From assembly GCA_019843655.1 (NCBI GenBank), contig JACDQD010000006.1, positions 7,370,034 through 7,434,033 of the forward strand: a DNA stretch of 64,000 bases. Direction: 5' to 3'. The stretch comes from Lethocerus indicus. Lineage: Eukaryota; Arthropoda; Insecta; Hemiptera; Belostomatidae. Under the pieces are notes generated by a model that did no database searches, was not told the origin of the DNA, and saw only the letters and a list, made by a program, of their open reading frames with translations. A program made the translations under genes and the position numbers. Positions 63,101 through 64,000 of this stretch are shown here, piece by piece; within the stretch, counting starts at the first letter, position 1, and the number at the start of each line of letters is the position of its first letter.

Positions 63101-64000
63101 TGCTGCAGCTGTTCCAACAAAGATGCTGTAGTTAATGGGTCATTTTCCAGAGGAGGAGGAGGGGGAAACTCTTCACTAGCTTGTCTGGAATGTGTGACTG
63201 AATTTAATGGTGAAGGATAAGGAGGTAAGACAAATTCATCCTCATCACTATCTAAAGTGTCATGCACAGGTGAAGATACCTGATGAACTTGAGCTGTAGT
63301 AACTAATTTTGTTTGGCAATTAGGTAATAAATATCCACCATTTGCATATGTTACAGCCTCAACTGTATTCTGGGTACTGTTTGATAATAAGGGTAAGCTC
63401 AGAGGTTCCTGCTGCCATGACAATTCTGACATTGAATTTTGTTGTATATCATTAGCAGGTAATGGAAAAGGAGGCCTTTCATTCTTGCTCAGTTGGGATG
63501 TAGTCCTTAAAGGAGGAGGTGGAGGAACCTTAGCCTTATGTATGACCTTACTTCCATGAAAACTCTTCCTCATTAGTCTGCTCCTTTCCAAATTGGGATT
63601 TCCAGAGTATTCTAAATGTCCTTCTGACAGATATCCTGACAATGTTGGTTGCTTTTCAGCTTTACCAACATTACTGTCATCTTTGGATGCACCTTTCACA
63701 ACCACTTCATCTTCTCTTAAATCTGGCATTGAACGATTTTTTCTTTTAATCAATCCACCCATTAACAATTTTCTTCTTATTTTATGCTGCTTTTTCCCTT
63801 GTTTTTGTTCCTCCATTTTAGCTTGTTGTTTCTTAGCTTCTTTTGACAGTTGATTTGATACAAACTCCTTCTGGTTTTTATTATTTCTCTCTTCACTCCT
63901 AGCCCTCTTTTCCTCTTTTTTTCCATTTAGAGTTTTTGAAGCTCTACTAAGGGTGCGTCCTGGGCGGTCGTACATAAGATATTCTTCATCTTCAACTGTA
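60157..64000 (-). CDS. Long terminal exon of a Q/N/S-rich protein, 5' incomplete (at least 1272 aa)
   Basis: A single exon is open from the right edge to a stop at 60159-60157. The first ATG in view is at 63975, but the frame stays open to the edge (VEDEEYLMYDRPGRTL), and a TACAG at the extreme edge could be the splice acceptor. The true start is therefore probably outside. Order of features: a Lys/Arg-rich N-terminal region (residues 1-90 from that Met, with RRKLLMGGLIKRKNRSMPDL), polyproline runs (about 150 and 275), a short predicted coiled coil (SLLEQLQQKRKQI), a Ser/Lys-rich middle, then about 600 residues dominated by Gln, Asn, Ser and His. The C-terminus has CSLCNLC and, 11 residues on, CTDC, a likely zinc-binding cluster. 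I do not recognise the family with certainty. Basic, proline-rich and coiled-coil parts suggest a cytoskeletal adaptor, and similarity to the insect CG32809/p140Cap-type coiled-coil proteins is a weak guess. Confidence 0.8.
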   Translation of the reverse strand, partial: TVEDEEYLMYDRPGRTLSRASKTLNGKKEEKRARSEERNNKNQKEFVSNQLSKEAKKQQAKMEEQKQGKKQHKIRRKLLMGGLIKRKNRSMPDLREDEVVVKGASKDDSNVGKAEKQPTLSGYLSEGHLEYSGNPNLERSRLMRKSFHGSKVIHKAKVPPPPPLRTTSQLSKNERPPFPLPANDIQQNSMSELSWQQEPLSLPLLSNSTQNTVEAVTYANGGYLLPNCQTKLVTTAQVHQVSSPVHDTLDSDEDEFVLPPYPSPLNSVTHSRQASEEFPPPPPLENDPLTTASLLEQLQQKRKQILVESSPKDVDTTDNGKASIGETWLKELQAKQAALKGRMTIELEKQLPAPTKFLERVSGFVSSIDGIKTDTKDSQDDQKSSVKDLKSRFESIRIKSPEKSIKVQDIQFEKSLSANNVTSNIIKSDMNFTNTMSQIESKSEIETADNRAIENEIKSSLCNGLSRLEDGRKKSSKKKNVTFCEQVVLVATAEEDKVNSYIPNPILERVLRSVLHRDNPHQESREITVQSVVPLKRNDSGSYGPCTKRVELHENVQGDLKDLQNTCDISPSPSPSLQTEKLMIDPPIELHSRSVQQRVQPSPVLNRQPTRLQQYPQLSQNTMQYSSQTQGLYPVSQNCPQGVPESSGNVEPMPNLHNPLSSIQYEPAEQQILMSRNLPSPTITNHGFNHQIPASQRQSRQAYELNIRKGNMQGNIMGIQTGDDFTGVPQNSIHSERHFLTNSQNLQFLGNHSLNYETATQHFNNQNFGQLNSSLNSQNPSLNHNLLAMNTSQNHQASSLQHQLNSHILHAQNTVHTNHSSNLTLLPNKPQIITSQNQTPSHHASQNVTQSTTLQHPPYQQSQSSSVNGQHTNGLPVSNISYQQYLNQGQITYQSERSMNSQLPNMNLGNQQISNSPVIGSHQRNAPSPTVLRQQLHSPVHSTQINQAHIFNSKQTSQLPSGYYQMPEASTAMNGMQHNSNFVHPQTSSQLHQISGQQNNMSPFNHESSQTANQVNSSFQLSPNIQHQASSNHMNMNNALSSTIHGHTLLNHSGISNQITSLSPSLSVKSQMQLGLTQPLAQSSVLQNVQPSNVQTNQSCYLPLPQKMRILTTGPNDQRISSLKSRPQTVYQQDVPQKEFNQQSITKKDMISPRSEIYQRVPNPLSNEQLSYTNSSQYSSGPLSPTLSSSYQQSNSQFQNGFSQIQNSQTNHLNQAPVTKYSPYQHPPPPRQTENTKILSNSVASSKCSLCNLCRKKQIIAPAVYCTDCDFYMSRFKPKT

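Overview
The window is nuclear DNA of an animal, almost certainly an insect. The evidence is a ZAD-type C2H2 zinc-finger gene (a family expanded in arthropods), small exons joined by short GT-AG introns, a Piwi-clade Argonaute, an insect-style EFA6 with an N-terminal PDZ domain, and a ZASP/ZM-motif muscle gene. The DNA is AT-rich with many (TA)n and (CA)n tracts. I cannot name the order or species from sequence alone.

Layout. 1-2552: gene-free, dominated by an inverted-repeat element that encloses about 17 copies of a 70-bp minisatellite. About 4.8-16.7 kb, minus strand: the 5' part of a ZASP-like (PDLIM/Zasp66-type) gene, with alternative first exons and large introns; its 3' exons probably lie beyond the left edge. 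17.6-22.1 kb, plus strand: a four-exon ZAD zinc-finger gene whose second intron holds an intronless partial PACS copy (18765-19748). 25.7-27.4 kb: a 3.4-copy satellite of about 482 bp, bounded by an exact 38-bp direct repeat, with a hammerhead-ribozyme-like core in each complete unit. 28.1-36.3 kb, plus: a complete 17-exon Piwi/Aubergine-class gene (947 aa). 37.0-42.2 kb, minus: a complete 13-exon MELK kinase gene (594 aa), tail to tail with Piwi. 48.2-58.7 kb, minus: a complete 14-exon EFA6/PSD Arf6 exchange factor (970 aa). 60.2-64.0 kb, minus: the long terminal exon of a Q/N-rich protein whose upstream exons are outside the window.

The genes do not form one pathway. Piwi and MELK are both typically germline or early-embryo genes and are convergent with only a short gap, which may matter for antisense transcripts. 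Base composition changes sharply near 17 kb: the ZASP region keeps ordinary CpG frequency, while the region from the zinc-finger gene rightward is strongly CpG-depleted except at promoters. This is the pattern expected of germline-methylated broadly expressed genes next to an unmethylated tissue-specific gene.

Exon models were built by hand from splice sites, phase continuity and family motifs. All reading frames of the Piwi, MELK, EFA6 and zinc-finger models close without frameshift. I found no rRNA, tRNA or CRISPR array. The best candidates for something new are the ribozyme-like satellite, the foldback minisatellite, the PACS retrocopy that ends at an apparent unspliced donor, and the phase-matched alternative first exons of the ZASP gene.
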